NCBI GenBank assembly: GCA_021234155.1
Contig: JAJEKV010000074.1
Coordinates: 768,154 to 832,153 of the forward strand
Length of the DNA stretch: 64,000 nt
Source: Isoetes taiwanensis
Lineage: Eukaryota; Streptophyta; Lycopodiopsida; Isoetales; Isoetaceae
Direction of reading: 5' to 3'
Position 1 is the first letter of the stretch; each line of letters begins with the position of its first letter. The notes under the pieces were generated by a model. It was given only the letters and a program-made list of their open reading frames with translations. It did not search any database and had not been told where the DNA came from. The position numbers and the translations under genes are program-made. This document shows positions 41,046 to 57,500 of the stretch, piece by piece.

Positions 41046-42163
41046 AATTAAGGAGCTAGGACTTTGGATGAGCCTTATAGGCGACTGTGTTAGGGCGAGG
41101 GCATTACAAAAGCAATAATCTACAAATCGAAATAGAGAGAAAAACCTAGAAAAATAAGCTTCTGGACTTCATACTCCATTGTCCTGATTGGAGAGCTGGA
41201 GAAAAGAATTGAATATGAGACTTGCTTCTCTTTCCTTTCAGTGCAGGTTGATTGTCGAGATCTCTTACCGGCGTCCCATTGTGATTTCATCCATGTGCCA
41301 TGTGCCATGAGTCTCCCTGTTCATGTTTTATTAGTTTTACACAACAAATCCCCTGTGACATAAACCTATAAGCCGGATCAAAAAATAAGCTCCCAAGTCG
41401 GAACTCCATGGACGCACTCTATTCCTTCAATTTAAAGCCGGAAAACAAGTAAAGAATTGAAAAACAAATCCTTCTGGAACTCCATCATGGATACACTGGA
41501 GAAAATAAGCTCCCAGACCGGAACTCCATGGACGCACTCTGTTCTTTCAAGTTAAAGCCGGAAGCCAAGTAAACATGTGGTGCTATTCCGCATGCAAATA
41601 TACAAACTATATCTAGTTGTGTCTAATATTTAGGTTTGAGACTTTGTAAAGCTTTATGTACTGTAGTTCTGCTCAGGCGCACCATTGGCAAATTGAAGTG
41701 TTTGAAGTTTCTCCTTGACAATGAAGCAATTACCGTGGGTGGTTGAAATCACAGTCATGCTATAAAAGACCTATATGATTGCATCGGTTCAAAATAAATT
41801 CTTGAATGGAAGCTTTATATCCAGACTATGGATTTTGCAGATGAGGATAAGTTTGATTTTGACCCATTAGATGATACTAAGATAGGGCCAGGGGACCTAT
41901 TCCCTTTGCAGGTAATCTGAATAGCATATAGCTTGGTTTGGTTTTATGTAGGGTTGGGATAATGAGTTTGGATACATAGACTTCGGATGACTAGCTTATC
42001 TGACACAAAACTCTTCGCAGCCAAACTCACCAAAATGGTCTAAACAAACTTTATATTCTATTTAATAATCATGTCCTTTGGGCTCTCATTTTTCATGATA
42101 CATCACATGAGCCGAGTCGAATTGATCCTTTTCTTTGGGCTCTCGTTTCTATATTATATTACA
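41046..42163. other. No gene recognised, one ~120-bp tandem duplication
   Basis: AAAATAAGCTCCCA followed by CGGAACTCCATGGACGCACT occurs at about 41382 and 41504, with the intervening AAAGCCGGAA motif repeated as well. Confidence 0.55.
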
Positions 42164-42191
42164 CTAGAAAAAGTGCCCAGCGTTGCTGGGC
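42164..42191 (-). mobile_element. Helitron-type 3' terminus
   Basis: On the minus strand GCCCAGCAACGCTGGGC forms a 6-bp-stem hairpin, followed by ACTTTTT and CTAG with T next. Hairpin, short spacer and CTRR-T is the hallmark of Helitron 3' ends. The element body would lie to the right of 42191. Its 5' TC end was not located. Confidence 0.5.
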
Positions 42192-44104
42192 TTTTCATCA
42201 GGCATAAGATCAAAAAGCTATTGCGTTGGCAAATGCTGTTTTGCAAAACTTTGATTGAAGGAAAATATTTTTCTAATAAAAAAAGTTGTTTTTTCGGATG
42301 GAGCATTCCTTATAAGGACCTTATCTAAGGGCCACTAAAAATCTAGGGGTCAAGAAAATATTATTACAGCATCATGCCTATAATAGAAAAAGGTGGACCA
42401 TCTAAATATAAAGGAGGAATCTTTATATAAAGTATAAAATGCATATAAAGATAGATGTTGAAGCGAATAAAGGAAACAAATTGCGGTGGTATTAAATTTG
42501 TTTTGAACATTGAAAATTTTGCGCTCATATAGAAATACATAGTAGATAAATAGATCAACCAATTTTCCACGATCCAATTTTCTTACTTTTTTCATATTAA
42601 TAATTCTTATTATATTAATAATCTTTATTTCATAGCATGAATTATGTAAGAAAAAAGTTTTTTGTGAACCTTTAGCATTTGGCATCGCAATGCACAAAAT
42701 TAGAGTTGCATACTCTAAGAATTATGTTTGAAATTTTTGTTTAGCTGTATATAGGTCTCAATTCCAATTTATGGGAGTTATACCCACTATAACATACTCT
42801 TTCAATCCACGACTGAGCGTTCATGCAGATCAGGTTGGATTTCATGCAATCATAATTTTGCATTCAATCCATCTCTCCCTTAACAATTGTTGTGGTATGA
42901 TGCAGTTCAAAATGATGCGGATGATTGTACTTACTTGGATTAATGTGTTGCCTATTGTTAAACATTTATTGCTATTACACATGGGTCAATAACATATTTA
43001 AATTGTTTGAATGAGCTGTGCATTCTCCAATTAATGACTGATTTTATGTAGGATAATATGCATCATATGTAAGATGCTCGCACGATTCACGTGCTTATCA
43101 CTGCGACTTCATAATCTCAGAAAGGGTCAATTTTAAGCAAACAAATGGACTGAGATGCCTACAAAAATTCCATAATTTCAAGCAAATTCATACATTGTAA
43201 CATCATCAGACAAATGTCATCATGTTGCAGAGCACCATCAAGTCGTGGAGATTTGTGCAAACATAACAGAGCCAGTTCACATTTCATGTACATCACAATG
43301 ACCTTACCCTTCAAAAGATTCATGTGAAGACTACTTTGATTATGTTTCTTTTCCTGATGATCAAATGCCATCTAATGCAAATGCCTTTATTGCAACTAAG
43401 CCAATGCTATGTCGTATGACAGATCCAGATATTCCATCATTAGGCGCCTCTTTGCTTCCTGTTATACAACCAAATTTATCATAATGAGGATATTGATGTC
43501 CTTAAAGGAACTTGGAAATTGCATTCTGCATGTTGTATACAATTATATGGTACTTATTGGCAAAGACAGAAATAGCGTTTGCATTATATGGAAACAAGAA
43601 AAAAAAGAATTAAATACCTCAATTTTGTGATATATTAGCAGAAATCAATCACAACAGTATTTCTGCCACCAATCTGCAACAGAACAAATTCAACATTCTC
43701 TACAGTCTGTTGACTTTGATGGCTTTAAAAACGACCATGTGACCACTATTATTTCTTTTTCTGCTTGTAAACTTGACGTATGCATTAAGACATGAATTTG
43801 AGAAGGTGTGGTATTAAGTTTACAAAGATATGGAAATCCAGAATATCTAAGAATCAGATGCAAGGAAATGAAAAAAACAGGGGCCAAAGATTTTTACCTT
43901 GAAATCCAGAAAAATGCATGGGCAGAAACATGGCTAGAGTGACCTGCTAAGACAGGGATTTGAGAATGCATAATCCAAAGCAGGATACCACGCCGCTAGA
44001 GAAGGCCCCGGATTGAGTTTGCATCCCAAATTTATCACCAAAAAAATTGTATCTTATTTGTGTCCATATAAGTACCGGATTTTTGCTGCCAGAAGCTGAC
44101 ATGG
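42192..44104. other. No gene recognised
   Basis: AT-rich. May be the body of a non-autonomous Helitron ending at 42164. Short frames only. Confidence 0.4.
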
Positions 44105-44955
<851 letters not shown>

Positions 44956-45500
44956 ATAAGGCTCCATTAAAAGCACATAGAGATGAGAAGTACATATGGC
45001 TGGAAATATGAGAACAATACGAACATAAATCTATCGTTCTTTAAATCACAATGGCATAAACTTGAATAACAAATGTGTAATCTTGAGCAGTCGTCATTCA
45101 TATATGTTGAGCTAAGTGATGTCTAACTTGTATGAAAACAAATCAGATAACTTGTATCATACGCTATGAAAGAGTATTCCCTTAATTATCACAGCTGGTG
45201 GAGCCATTTGCTCATGCACTAACATTTCAAATAGCTTCACAATCTACATCTAATGCATTAACATTTCAGATAGCTTCGCAATTTAATCTAACCCCATGCA
45301 TGACTTTATATCAAATGTATACTCTATGCCAGAGAACAGAAAACTCATTCATGTTGTAACAGACACGAACCTTTTTCCTCCATGTCCAGCTGCCGGAGCA
45401 AGCCTGGTTGCGGTGTTTCTCTATTGCCGAACCCATCTCAAAGCAAGCATTCTTGAACTATTAACTTCTATTTTCATGAATTTAAACACCATACGATTTT
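44956..45500. other. No gene recognised
   Basis: Contains a 43-bp imperfect direct repeat (TAACATTTCARATAGCTTC at 45220 and 45259). Confidence 0.45.
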
Positions 45501-48500
45501 GAAACAGTCTTATAAGGCTAACCCATCAATTTTGTTACCTGTATAGAAGATCTAAACTTTAACTTATCCAAGTAGGTCTGTTTCCTAAAGACCTCTGAGT
45601 TAGTTTTCATTGGTTTTACATGACTTTGTGTAGGTGCAGCGACCAAGAATCTCAAAATATGTACCATGAAAATCTGCAGTGTGAAAGCAAGAATGTGCAT
45701 GCTATGTATCGGAACCAAATTGCATCCAGGCAAATGTGGCAGTAATTTTCGCAAGGCCATAGCCATTGTCTCCAGTCCTGACTGTTGTTGCAAAGATACA
45801 GAAATACCAAGATGCATTTTTTATTGGTTTTTTCAAGAGAGCAAACACTTTCGCTAGCCCCCATTTATTTGTCCAAGCATGTACTAACTGCAAAGATGTC
45901 ATCCTTAAGCAATCACATCTGTAAACGCATCTTTGAAGCCTTCAATCCAATCATCTGCAAATAAGCACAAATTTTTATCAGTCAAGGCTGGAAGATTCAT
46001 TCCAAAAGCACAAACCTCAGAAAAATGTAGAACCGTGAACAACAAAGGAGTTTGGAGAAGAATACCAAGCCAATTTGGATTATAGAGCACAATTTTTTTT
46101 TTACAGGCCCAACTCCATTTCCTCTAAACCAACACTTCCTATTCGCTTCAATCTGCTATTTTCCTTGGTCGTCTAAGTACATATCCAATGATCTTTTTTT
46201 TTCTATAACCTTTTGCTTGAATCTTGACTCACCGATTATGAAATCATAGCCATATCCGATGCATGCCGAAACCCTAATCTTTCCATACCCGATGCTTGGC
46301 CAAACCCTAACTTATCTTTGTTCTCTTCTACAATCCTTTTCTAAACACAAATAATTGTCCCCATTGTTTGTCAATATCTTCACCATATTCTTCCCATTAT
46401 AGAAACAATGAGAGACATGCTCCTGGAGTGATAGAACCCATTCGAATAATCCAAGAGGCAGGCAAAGAAAATTGCAATGGCATCGCTTCGAAACGATGGC
46501 GAGATGGGGAAGAAGGGGATGAAAGAAGAATGTCATGAGAAGGATTTACCATTGTAGAAGGAAAACTTGTAGATGGGTCGTCGTTGCTTTGCCCATCGCA
46601 CTCGCCGTAAGGACGCCCCAAGGCACTGCCATCGCCTGCCATAGGCATCGCTCCAACTTTGACAAAATGCGGATTCTGTATTCTTGCCATAGGCCTAGCC
46701 ATTGCACTACTTTGCGAGACACAGCCATCCATTTGATAAAACGGTCAAAAATAAAAATTGATTACTTATCTAACGGTCGAAAATAAAAGTTGATCAAACT
46801 TTCAATGAGAAAACCACATCTGGCCATCATTTGATCTAACGGTGCAAAATTGATTTTGAAACAGTCTTATAAGGCTAACCCATCAATTTTGTTACCTGTA
46901 TAGAAGATCTAAACTTTAACTTATCCAAGTAGGTCTGTTTCCTAAAGACCTCTGAGTTAGTTTTCATTGGTTTTACATGACTTTGTGTAGGTGCAGCGAC
47001 CAAGAATCTCAAAATATGTACCATGAAAATCTGCAGTGTGAAAGCAAGAATGTGCATGCTATGTATCGGAACCAAATTGCATCCAGGCAAATGTGGCAGT
47101 AATTTTCGCAAGGCCATAGCCATTGTCTCCAGTCCTGACTGTTGTTGCAAAGATACAGAAATACCAAGATGCATTTTTTATTGGTTTTTTCAAGAGAGCA
47201 AACACTTTCGCTAGCCCCCATTTATTTGTCCAAGCATGTACTAACTGCAAAGATGTCATCCTTAAGCAATCACATCTGTAAACGCATCTTTGAAGCCTTC
47301 AATCCAATCATCTGCAAATAAGCACAAATTTTTATCAGTCAAGGCTGGAAGATTCATTCCAAAAGCACAAACCTCAGAAAAATGTAGAACCGTGAACAAC
47401 AAAGGAGTTTGGAGAAGAATACCAAGCCAATTTGGATTATAGAGCACAATTTTTTTTACAGGCCCAACTCCATTTCCTCTAAACCAACACTTCCTATTCG
47501 CTTCAATCTGCTATTTTCCTTGGTCGTCTAAGTACATATCCAATGATCTTTTTTTTTCTATAACCTTTTGCTTGAATCTTGACTCACCGATTATGAAATC
47601 ATAGCCATATCCGATGCATGCCGAAACCCTAATCTTTCCATACCCGATGCTTGGCCAAACCCTAACTTATCTTTGTTCTCTTCTACAATCCTTTTCTAAA
47701 CACAAATAATTGTCCCCATTGTTTGTCAATATCTTCACCATATTCTTCCCATTATAGAAACAATGAGAGACATGCTCCTGGAGTGATAGAACCCATTCGA
47801 ATAATCCAAGAGGCAGGCAAAGAAAATTGCAATGGCATCGCTTCGAAACGATGGCGAGATGGGGAAGAAGGGGATGAAAGAAGAATGTCATGAGAAGGAT
47901 TTACCATTGTAGAAGGAAAACTTGTAGATGGGTCGTCGTTGCTTTGCCCATCGCACTCGCCGTAAGGACGCCCCAAGGCACTGCCATCGCCTGCCATAGG
48001 CATCGCTCCAACTTTGACAAAATGCGGATTCTGTATTCTTGCCATAGGCCTAGCCATTGCACTACTTTGCGAGACACAGCCATCCATTTGATAAAACGGT
48101 CAAAAATAAAAATTGATTACTTATCTAACGGTCGAAAATAAAAGTTGATCAAACTTTCAATGAGAAAACCACATCTGGCCATCATTTGATCTAACGGTGC
48201 AAAATTGATTTTGAAACAGTCTTATAAGGCTAACCCATCAATTTTGTTACCTGTATAGAAGATCTAAACTTTAACTTATCCAAGTAGGTCTGTTTCCTAA
48301 AGACCTCTGAGTTAGTTTTCATTGGTTTTACATGACTTTGTGTAGGTGCAGCGACCAAGAATCTCAAAATATGTACCATGAAAATCTGCAGTGTGAAAGC
48401 AAGAATGTGCATGCTATGTATCGGAACCAAATTGCATCCAGGGCAAATGTGGCGATAATTTTACGCAAGGCCATAGCCATTGTCTCCGATCTGATTGTTG

Positions 48501-51500
48501 TTGCAAAGATCTGAAATACCAAGATGCATTTTTATTGGTTTTTTCAAGAGAGCAAACACTTTCGCTAGCCCCCATTTATTTGTCCAAGCATGTACTAACT
48601 GCAAAGATGTCATCCTTAAGCAATCACATCATGCGTAACGCATCTTTGAAGCCTTCAATCCAATCATCCGCAAATAAGCACAAATTTTTTATCGATCAAG
48701 GTTTTGGAAGATTCATTCCAAAAGCACAAACCTCGAAAAAATGTAGAACCGTGAACAACAAAGGAGTTTGGAGAAGAATACCAAGCCAATTTGGATTATA
48801 GAGCACAATTTTTTTTTTTGAGGCCCAACTCCATTTCCTCTAAACCAACACTTCCTATTAAACTTCAATCTGCTATTTTCCTTGGTCGCCTAAGTACATA
48901 TCCAATGATCTTTTTTTTCTATAACCTTTTGCTTGAATCTTGACTCACCGATTATGAAATCATAGCCATATCCGATGCATGCCGAAACCTAATCTTTCCA
49001 TACCCGTGCTTGGCCAAACCCTAACTTATCTTTGTTCTCTTCTACAATCCTTTTCTAAACACAAATAATTGTCCCCATTGTTTGTCAATATCTTCACCAT
49101 ATTCTTCCCATTATAGAAACAATGAGAGACATGCTCTGGAGTGATAGAACCCATTCGAATAATCCAAGAGGCGGGGCAAAGAAAATTGCAATGGCATCGC
49201 TTGAAACGATGGCGAGATGGGGAAGAAGGGGATGAAAGAAGAATGTCATGAGAAGGATTTACCATTGTAGAAGGAAAAACTGTAGATGGGTCGTCGTTGC
49301 TTTGCCCATCGCTTTTCGCCGTAAGGGCGCCCAAAAACTTTGCCATCGCCTGCCATAGGCATCGCTCCAACTTTGACAAAATCACGGATTCTGTATTCTT
49401 GCCATAGGCCTAGCCATTGCACTACTTTTAGACCACAGCCATCCATTTGATAAAACGGTCAAAAATAAAAATTGATTACTTATCTAACGATTAAAAAAAT
49501 AAAAGTTGATCAAACTTTCAATGAGAAAACCACATCGGCCATCATTTGATCTAGCGGTTGCAAAATTGATTTTGAAACAGTCTTATAAGGCTAACCCATC
49601 AATTTTGTTACCTGTATAGAAGATCTAAACTTTAACTTATCCAAGTAGGTCTGTTTCCTAAAGACCTCTGAGTTAGTTTTCATTGGTTTTACATGACTTT
49701 GTGTAGGTCGCGGCGACCAAGAATCTCAAAATATGTACCATGAAAATCTGCGGTGTGAAAGCAAGAATGTGCATGCTATGTATCGAACCAAATTGCATCC
49801 GGGCAAATGTGGCGATAATTTTAGCAAAGGCCATAGCCATTGTCTCCATCGACTGTTGTTGCAAAGATCTGAAAATACCAAGATGCATTTTTTATTGGTT
49901 TTCAAGAGAGCAAACACTTTAAGCTAGCCCCCATTTATTTGTCCAAGCATGTACTAACTGCAAAGATGTCATCCTTAAGCAATCACATCTGTAAGCGCAT
50001 CTTTGAAGCCTTCAATCCAATCATCTGCAAATAAGCACAAATTTTTATCGATCCAAGGCTGGAAGATTCATTCCAAAAGCACAAACCTCGAGAAAAATGT
50101 AGAACCGTGAACAACAAAGGAGTTTGGAGAAGAATACCAAGCCAATTTGGATTATAGAGCACAATTTTTTTACAGGCCCAACTCCATTTCCTCTAAACCA
50201 ACACTTCCTATTAAGCTTCAATCTGCTATTTTCCTTGGTCGCCTAAGTACATATCCAATGATCTTTTTTTTTTTTTCTATAACCTTTTGCTTGAATCTTG
50301 ACTCACCGATTATGAAATCATAGCCATATCCAGATGCATGCGAAACCCTAATCTTTCCATACCCGATGCTTGGCCAAACCCTAACTTATCTTTGTTCTCT
50401 TCTACAATCCTTTTCTAAACACAAATAATTGTCCCCATTGTTTGTCAATATCTTCACCATATTCTTCCCATTATAGAAACAATGAGAGACATGCTCACGA
50501 GTGATAGAACCCATTCGAATAATCCAAGAGGCGGGCAAAGAAAATTGCAATGGCATCGCTTGAAAACGATGGCGAGATGGGGAAGAAGGGGATGAAAGAA
50601 GAATGTCATGAGAAGGATTTACCATTGTAGAAGGAAAACTTGTAGATGGGTCGTCGTTGCTTTGCCCATCGCTTTCGTAGTAAGGGCGCCCCAAGGCAAC
50701 GCCATCGCTTTTGCCATAGGCATCGCTCCAACTTTGACAAAATCACGGATTACGTATTCTTGCCATAGGCCTAGCCATTGCACTACTTTGCGAGACCACG
50801 ACCATCCATTTGATAAAACGGTCAAAAATAAAATTGATTACTTATCTAGCGATTAGAAAATAAAAGTTGATCAAACTTTCAATGAGAAAACCACATCGGC
50901 CATCATTTGATCTAACGGTTGCAAAATTGATTTTGAAACAGTCTTATAAGGCTAACCCATCAATTTTGTTACCTGTATAGAAGATCTAAACTTTAACTTA
51001 TCCAAGTAGGTCTGTTTCCTAAAGACCTGCGAGTTAGTTTTCATTGGTTTTACATGACTTTGTGTAGGTGCGGCGACCAAGAATCTCAAAATATGTACCA
51101 TGAAAATCTGCGGTGTAAGCAAGAATGTGCATGCTATGTATCGGAACCAAATTGCATCCGGGCAAATGTGGCGATAATTTTCGCAAGGCCATAGCCATTG
51201 TCTCCAGTCCTGACTGTTGTTGCAAAGATCTGAAAATACCAAGATGCATTTTTTTGGTTTTCAAGAGAGCAAACACTTTCGCTAGCCCCCATTTATTTGT
51301 CCAAGCATGTACTAACTGCAAAAGATGTCATCCTTAAGCAATCACATCTGTAAACGCATCTTTGAAGCCTTCAATCCAATCATCTGCAAATAAGCACAAA
51401 TTTTTATCACCAAGGCTGGAAGATTCATTCCAAAAGCACAAACCTCAGAAAAATGTAGAACCGTGAACAACAAAGGAGTTTGGAGAAGAATACCAAGCCA

Positions 51501-54500
51501 ATTTGGATTATAGAGCACAATTTTTTACAGGCCCAACTCCATTTCCTCTAAACCAACACTTCCTATTAAACTTCAATCTGCTATTTTCCTTGGTCGTCTA
51601 AGTACATATCCAATGATCTTTTTTTTTTTTTCTATAACCTTTTGCTTGAATCTTGACTCACCGATTATGAAATCATAGCCATATCCGATGCATGCCGAAA
51701 CCCTAATCTTTCCATACCCGATGCTTGGCCAAACCCTAACTTATCTTTGTTCTCTTCTACAATCCTTTTCTAAACACAAATAATTGTCCCCATTGTTTGT
51801 CAATATCTTCACCATATTCTTCCCATTATAGAAACAATGAGAGACATGCTCCTGGAGTGATAGAACCCATTGAATAATCCAAGAGGCAGGCAAAGAAAAT
51901 TGCAATGGCATCGCTTGAAACGATGGCGAGATGGGGAAGAAGGGGATGAAAGAAGAATGTCATGAGAAGGATTTACCATTGTAGAAGGAAAACTTGTAGA
52001 TGGGTCGTCGTTGCTTTGCCCATCGCGACTCGCCGTAAGGACGCCCCAAAGCACCTTTGCCATCGCCTGCCATAGGCATCGCTCCAACTTTGACAAAATC
52101 GCGGATTCTGTATTCTTGCCATAGGCCTAGCCATTGCACTACTTTGCGAGACCACAGCCATCCATTTGATAAAAACGGTCAAAAATAAAAAATTGATTAC
52201 TTATCTAGCGATTCGAAAATAAAAGTTGATCAAACTTTCAATGAGAAAACCACATCGGCCATCATTTGATCTAATTGATTGCAAAATTGATTTTGAAAAC
52301 AGATCTTATAAGGCTAACCCATCAATTTTGTTACCCTATATAGAAGATCTAAACTTTAACTTATCCAAGTAGGTCTGTTTTCCTAAAGACCTGCGAAGTT
52401 GGATTTTCATTGGTTTTACATGACTTTGTGTAGGTGCAAATGACCAAGAATCTCAAAATATGTACCATGAAAATCTGCGGTGTGAAAGCAAGAATGTGCA
52501 TGCTATGTATGGAACCAAATTGCATCCGTGCAAATGTGGCGATAATTTTCATAAGGCCATAGCCATTGTCTCCATCCTGACTGTTGTTGCAAAGATACTG
52601 AAATACCAAGATGCATTTTATTGGTTTTTTCAAGAGAGCAAACACTTTCGCTAGCCCCCATTTATTTGTCCAAGCATGTACTAACTGCAAAGATGTCATC
52701 CTTAAGCAATCACATCTGTAAAACGCATCTTTGAAGCCTTCAATCCAATCATCTGCAAATAAGCACAAATTTTTTTATCAGTCAAGGCTGGAAGATTCAT
52801 TCCAAAAGCACAAACCTCAGAAAAAATGTAGAACCGTGAACAACAAAGGAGTTTGGAGAAGAATACCAAGCCAATTTGGATTATAGAGCACAATTTTTTT
52901 TACAGGCCCAACTCCATTTCCTCTAAACCAACACTTCCTATTCGCTTCAATCTGCTATTTTCCTTGGTCGCCTAAGTACATATCCAATGATCTTTTTTTT
53001 TTTTTTCTATAACCTTTTGCTTGAATCTTGACTCACCGATTATGAAATCATAGCCATATCCGGATGCATGCCGAAACCCTAATCTTTCCATACCCGATGC
53101 TTGGCCAAACCCTAACTTATCTTTGTTCTCTTCTACAATCCTTTTCTAAACACAAATAATTGTCCCCATTGTTTGTCAATATCTTCACCATATTCTTCCC
53201 ATTATAGAAACAATGAGAGACATGCTCCTGGGTGATAGAACCCATTCGAATAATCCAAGAGGCAGGCAAAGAAAATTGCAATGGCATCGCTTTCGAAACG
53301 ATGGCGAGATGGGGAAGAAGGGATGAAAGAAGAATGTCATGAGAAGGATTTACCATTGTAGAAGGAAAACTTGTAGATGGGTCGTCGTTGCTTTGCCCAT
53401 CGCACCGCCGTAAGGACGCCCCAAAGACACTTGCCATCGCCTGCCATAGGCATGGCTCCAACTTTGACAAAATGCGGATTCTGTATTCTTGCCATAGGCC
53501 TAGCCATTGCACTACTTTTGCGAGACCACGGCCATCCATTTGATAAAACGGTCAAAAAATAAAAATTGATTACTTATCTAACGGTCGAAAATAAAAAGTT
53601 GATCAAACTTTCAATGAGAAAACCACATCTGGCCATCATTTGATCTAACGGTGCAAAATTGATTTTGAAACAGTCTTATAAGGCTAACCCATCAATTTTG
53701 TTACCTGTATAGAAGATCTAAACTTTTAACTTATCCAAGTAGGTCTGTTTCTAAAGACCTCTGAGTTAATTTTCATTGGTTTTACATGACTTTGTGTAGG
53801 TGCAAAATCACCAAGAATCTCAAAATATGTACCATGAAAAATCAGCAGGAAAAGCAAGAATGTGCATGCTATGTATCGGAACCAAATTGCATCCGTGCAA
53901 ATGTGGCGTAATTTTACGAAGGCCATAGCCATTGTCTCCCAAATTCGACTGTTGTTGCAAAGATACGTAAAAATAAGATGCATTTTTATTGGTTTTTCAA
54001 GAGAGCAAACACTTTCGCTAGCCCCCATTTATTTGTCCAAGCATGTACTAACTGCAAAGATGTCATCCTTAAGCAATCACATCTGTAAACGCATCTTTTG
54101 AAGCCTTCAATCCAATCATCATCCAAATAAGCACAAATTTTTTTATCAGTCAAGGCTGGAAGATTCATTCCAAAAGCACAAACCTCGAGAAAAATGTAGA
54201 ACCGTGAACAACAAAGGAGTTTGGAGAAGAATACCAAGCCAATTTGGATTATAGAGCACAATTTTTTTACGGGCCCAACTCCATTTCCTCTAAACCAACA
54301 CTTCCTATTAAGGCTTCAACCGCTATTTTCCTTGGTCGCCTAAGTACATATCCAATGATCTTTTTTTTTTCTATAACCTTTTTTTGAATCTTGACTCACC
54401 GATTATGAAATCATAGCCATATCCGATGCATGCCTAAACCCTAATCTTTCCATACCCGATGCTTGGCCAAACCCTAACTTATCTTTGTTCTCTTCTACAA

Positions 54501-57500
54501 TCCTTTTCTAAACACAAATAATTGTCCCCATTGTTTGTCAATATCTTCACCATATTCTTCCCATTATAGAAACAATGAGAGACATGCTCCTCGGGTGATA
54601 GAACCCATTGAATAATCCAAGAGGCGTGCAAAAGAAATTGCAATGGCATCGCCAAAAGCGATGGCGAGATGGGGAAGAAGGGATGAAAGAAGAATGTCAT
54701 GAGAAGGATTTACCATTGTAGAAGGAAAACTTGTAGATGGGTCGCCGTTGTTTTGCCCATCGCGATTTCGCCGTAGGGCGGACGCTTCCACCGCCATCGC
54801 ACCATAGGCATCGCCCAACTTTGACAAAATGCGGATTCTCAGTATTCTTGCCATAGGCCTAGCCATTGCACTACTTTATGACACAGCCCATCCATTTGAT
54901 AAAACGGTCAAAAATAAAAAATTGATTACTTATCTAATCGACCGAAAATAAAGTTGATCAAACTTTCAATGAGAAAACCACATCGGCCATCATTTGATCT
55001 AATCTGCAAAATTGATTTTGAAACAGCCTTATAAGGCTAACCCATCAATTTTGTTACCTGTATAGAAGATCTAAACTTTAACTTATCCAAGTAGGTCTCA
55101 TTCTAAAGACCTCGAGTTAGTTTTCATTGGTTTTACATGACTTTGTGTAGGTGCGCAAATGACCAAGAATCTCAAAATATGTACCATGAAAATCTGGTAG
55201 CAGGAAAGCAAGAATGTGCATGCTATGTATCTGGAACCAAATTGCATCCGTGCAAATGTGGCGCACTTTCGCATAAGGCCATAGCCATTGTCTCCAAATC
55301 CCGACTGTTGTTGCAAAGATACGAAATACCAAGATGCATTTTTTATTGGTTTTTTCAAGAGAGCAAACACTTTCGCTAGCCCCATTTATTTGTCCAAGCA
55401 TGTACTAACCGCAAAGATGTCATCCTTAAGCAATCACATCTCAGAACGATCTTTGAAGCCTTCAATCCAATCATCTGCAAATAAGCACAAATTTTTTATC
55501 AGTCAAAGGCGGAAGATTCATTCCAAAAAGCACAAACCTCGAAAAAATGTAGAACCGCGGAACAACAAAGGAGTTTGGAGAAGAATACCAAGCCAATTTG
55601 GATTATAGAGCACAATTTTTTTACAGGCCCAACTCCATTTCCTCTAAACCAACACTTCCTATTAAGCTTCAATCTGCTATTTTCCTTGGTCGCCTAAGTA
55701 CATATCCAATGATCTTTTTTTTTTCTATAACCTTTTGCTTGAATCTTGACTCACCGATTATGAAATCATAGCCATATCCCATGCATGCGAAAACCCTAAT
55801 CTTTCCATACCGGATGCTTGGCCAAACCCTAACTTATCTTTGTTCTCTTCTACAATCCTTTTCTAAACACAAATAATTGTCCCCATTGTTTGTCAATATC
55901 TTCACCATATTCTTCCCATTATAGAAACAATGAGAGACATGCTCACGGAGTGATAGAACCCATTCAATAATCCAAGAGGCGACAAAGAAAATTGCAATGG
56001 CATCGCCTTCAAACGATGGCGAGATGGGGAAGAAGGGGATGAAAAGAAGAATGTCATGAGAAGGATTTACCATTGTAGAAGGAAAACTTGTAGATGGATC
56101 GCCGTTTGCTTTGCCCATCGCATTTTCCGTAGGGGCCTTAAAACAACGCCATCGCCGCCATAGGCATCGCTCCAACTTTGACAAAATCACGATTCTCAGA
56201 TTCTTGCCATAGGCCTAGCCATTGCACTACTTTCATGAGACACGACCATCCATTTGATAAAAGCGGTCAAAAATAAAAATTGATTACTTATCTAATTGGC
56301 CGAAAATAAAAGTTGATCAAACTTTCAATGAGAAAAACCACATCCGGCCATCATTTGATCTAATCGGTGCAAAATTGATTTTGAAACAAATCTTATAAGG
56401 CTAACCCATCAATTTTGTTACCCTCATAGAAGATCTAAACTTTAACTTATCCAAGTAGGTCTGTTTCCTAAAGACCTCGAGTTGGTTTTCATTGGTTTTA
56501 CATGACTTTGTGTAGGTCGCAAAATGACCAAGAATCTCAAAATATATGTACCATGAAAATCTGCGGCAGGAAAGCAAGAATGTGCATGCTATGTATCGGA
56601 ACCAAATTGCATCCAGGCAAATGTGGCGATAATTTTTCATAGAAGGCCATAGCCATTGTCTCCAATCCGACCGTTGTTGCAAAGATACGAAATACCAAGA
56701 TGCATTTTTTATTGGTTTTTTCAAGAGAGCAAACACTTTAAAATTAGCCCCCATTTATTTGTCCAAGCATGTACTAACCGCAAAGATGTCATCCTTAAGC
56801 AATCACATGCATGAACGATCTTTGAAGCCTTCAATCCAATCATCCCGCAAATAAGCACAAATTTTTATCGATCCAAGGTTTTGGAAGATTCATTCCAAAA
56901 GCACAAACCTCGAAAAAATGTAGAACCGTGAACAACAAAGGAGTTTGGAGAAGAATACCAAACCAATTTGGATTATAGAGCACAATTTTTTTTTGCTCCA
57001 ACTCCATTTCCTCTAAACCAACACTTCCTATTCGCTTCAATCAAGCTATTTTCCTTGGTCGCCTAAGTACATATCCAATGATCTTTTTTTTTTTTCTATA
57101 ACCTTTTGCTTGAATCTTGACTCACCGATTATGAAATCATAGCCATATCCGATGCATGCCAAACCCTAATCTTTCCATACCCGTGCTTGGCCAAACCCTA
57201 ACTTATCTTTTGTTCTCTTCTACAATCCTTTTCTAAACACAAATAATTGTCCCCATTGTTTGTCAATATCTTCACCATATTCTTCCCATTATAGAAACAA
57301 TGAGAGACATGCTCCCCGAGTGATAGAACCCATTCGAATAATCCAAGAGGCGGGGCAAAGAAAATTGCAATGGCATCGCCAAAACGATGGCTAGATGGGG
57401 AAGAAGGGGATGAAAGAAGAATGTCATGAGAAGGATTTACCATTGTAGAAGGAAAACTTGTAGATGGGTCGTCGTTGCTTTGCCCATCGCTTTTCGCCGT

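Noticed and set aside
42071-42328. Hydrophobic 85-aa frame
   Set aside because: AT-rich by-product that overlaps the Helitron-like terminus; no start context or homologous features.
45518-45817. 99-aa minus-strand frame recurring in array units
   Set aside because: It is intact only in the first two units, shifted in the rest, and has no recognisable motif, so it is probably a passenger of the satellite unit.
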